From DDH964 sp963806685 (GTDB lineage: Bacteria > Desulfobacterota > Desulfuromonadia > Desulfuromonadales > DDH964), in the NCBI GenBank assembly GCA_963806685.1, contig CAWDZB010000017.1, positions 1 through 64,000 of the forward strand: 64,000 nt of DNA, in the 5' to 3' direction. Shown here piece after piece: positions 62,867-64,000 of this stretch (position 1 is its first letter; the number at the start of each line of letters is the position of its first letter). The translations under genes were made by a program, and so were the position numbers. The notes beneath the pieces were generated by a model that was given only the letters and a program-made list of their open reading frames with translations, had not been told where the DNA came from and searched no databases.

Positions 62867-64000
62867 CTACTTCTCAAGGGCAACATTCTTTGATTGGCAT
62901 TTCTTGACTGATTTGAACAACATCCCCTCCATAAGAGTCAACATCTTGTCAACATTGTCTCTCCAAATGTAATTTTCTAAAACAAATTTTCGCCCGGCGA
63001 GTCCCATTTTTGTACGCAAGTCCCGATCCTTGGCTAGCCGTATAAGTGCTTGAGCAAGCTCCTTGCTGTTGTTCGCCTCTACCATGATCCCAGTCTGTCC
63101 CTCCAGACAAACTTCCGCCACACCTCCAACTTTTGTGACAACCACCGGCAACCCGCAAGCCGAAGCCTCAAGTATCGCCACTCCAAATGACTCCGTGGTA
63201 GAGCAATTGACAAATGCATCAAAAGTCTGCATCAAATCAGGCACCTGGTCGTTTGGTATAAATCCGACAAACTCCACGTATTCATCCAACCCAAGCTGCG
63301 TAACGAGATGCTGCAGCTTTTCTTTAATTGGTCCTCGCCCGGCCATGACAAGTTTGGCCTCTGGAACCACATCCACAACGCGACGCATTGCGCGAATTAG
63401 GGTCTCCGGGCCGTATTTCGGTGCGAACGTTTTCACAAAACCGCACCGAAATCCACCCTCCTCTTCAAGAGAATTCTTTCTTTGCGCCGGTTTGAAACGA
63501 TCGTAATCTACCCCAAATGGGATTTGTTCAATGCTTTTGTTCAGAGGGAGGAATTGGCTGGCTACCTTGGTCATGAACCGACTGGTGGAACACACCAAAT
63601 CGGCATTTTTTAAAGCAACACGATTTAAGAAACGAAAAAACCAGGGCATTCTTCCTGGTTTATCCCAAATGACGTCCGATCCCCAGCAGGACACAACCCG
63701 GGGGTGGAAACGGGAAAAAGCCGCAATAGCTCCATGCGTCACGGTGTATTGAGCATGCAGAATATCCGGCCTAAGAACTTTCAATCGACGCTTTACACTC
63801 AACATAAGTCGAAGGTAGGAAAGGAATGCCCACCATTTCGACTTGGAATTGATCGGGCCGATGCAAACCGTTTGGACCCTGACTCCCGGAATGTTATCGG
63901 ACCGAATGCTGAATACGTGGACTTCATGTCCTCTTTCAGCATAGGCCTTCGCCCAACGGTGGGTATGTACAGCCAGGGCGTTGCTGAGCAGGCAAATCTT
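62867..64000 (-). CDS. Glycosyltransferase family 4 protein (5' end beyond the window)
   Basis: The reading frame stays open to the right edge of the window, where it reads KICLLSNALAVHTHRWAKAY and RGHEVHVFSI, the usual GT4 N-terminal fold. The gene is therefore truncated by the window rather than starting at the internal ATG at 63805. The C-terminal half has the GT4 nucleotide-sugar motifs: IPFGVDYDRFKP, PEAKLVMAGRGP, and the E-x7-E type segment (CSTTESFGVAILEASACGLPVVVTKVGG). It transfers a sugar from an NDP-sugar, in the cytoplasm, and fits the surrounding glycan genes. Confidence 0.88.
   Translation of the reverse strand, partial: KICLLSNALAVHTHRWAKAYAERGHEVHVFSIRSDNIPGVRVQTVCIGPINSKSKWWAFLSYLRLMLSVKRRLKVLRPDILHAQYTVTHGAIAAFSRFHPRVVSCWGSDVIWDKPGRMPWFFRFLNRVALKNADLVCSTSRFMTKVASQFLPLNKSIEQIPFGVDYDRFKPAQRKNSLEEEGGFRCGFVKTFAPKYGPETLIRAMRRVVDVVPEAKLVMAGRGPIKEKLQHLVTQLGLDEYVEFVGFIPNDQVPDLMQTFDAFVNCSTTESFGVAILEASACGLPVVVTKVGGVAEVCLEGQTGIMVEANNSKELAQALIRLAKDRDLRTKMGLAGRKFVLENYIWRDNVDKMLTLMEGMLFKSVKKCQSKNVALEK

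Overview
The window looks like a chromosomal segment of a high-GC, anaerobic, Geobacter/Desulfuromonas-type bacterium (Desulfuromonadia, former Deltaproteobacteria). This rests on the gene set: an intact hgcA-hgcB mercury-methylation pair, a small siroheme sulfite-reductase-like protein, a rubredoxin-DUF2231 protein, a complete Tad pilus locus behind a GEMM-I riboswitch, and yggT-divIVA-yggU in a row. No search was run, so the placement is an inference from gene content and protein flavour.

Layout. 1-3.7 kb: the end of a PilZ-domain gene, then clpS-clpA-aat on the minus strand (N-degron proteolysis plus N-terminal leucylation). 3.8-8.2 kb: two tiny proteins, rmuC, lemA and two TPM-domain genes. 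8.2-12.4 kb: a minus-strand operon of a universal stress protein, a P-type ATPase of the Na/K type and a DUF1003 protein. 12.5-17.0 kb: minus-strand tmcAL, sfsA-serB, yggU-divIVA-yggT. 17.2-19.9 kb: DAHP synthase and hgcAB. 19.9-30.9 kb: lhgO with an HTH protein, a GGDEF response regulator, an eIF1-like protein, DUF3047, glpK, a ferritin-like protein, rsgA, a nitronate-monooxygenase-like enzyme and a two-component system. 31-36.5 kb: intergenic repeat DNA, the siroheme protein, rubredoxin-DUF2231, a quinone oxidoreductase, cupin, shikimate kinase and mltA.

36.8-50.6 kb is a Tad/Flp pilus locus: a decayed flp, a sigma-54 promoter candidate, a GEMM-I riboswitch with a terminator, two flp genes, a prepilin peptidase, two TadE-type pseudopilins, CpaB, secretin, a small lipoprotein, TadG, TadZ, TadA, TadB, TadC and TadD. 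The order suggests that cyclic-dinucleotide level decides whether transcription reaches the pilus genes. 50.6-64 kb holds envelope-glycan genes: large membrane GT-C-like proteins, a methyltransferase, a flippase-like protein and a GT4 enzyme running off the right edge. A low-GC gene there splits a decayed duplicate of its neighbour.

Several otherwise well-conserved genes (PilZ fragment, clpA, DUF1003, the ATPase, mltA, the first flp) need one-base shifts to read through, several of them in homopolymer runs. This looks more like assembly or sequencing indels than gene decay, so I describe these genes as whole genes with a flagged frameshift. No tRNA, rRNA, CRISPR array, insertion sequence or prophage was seen.
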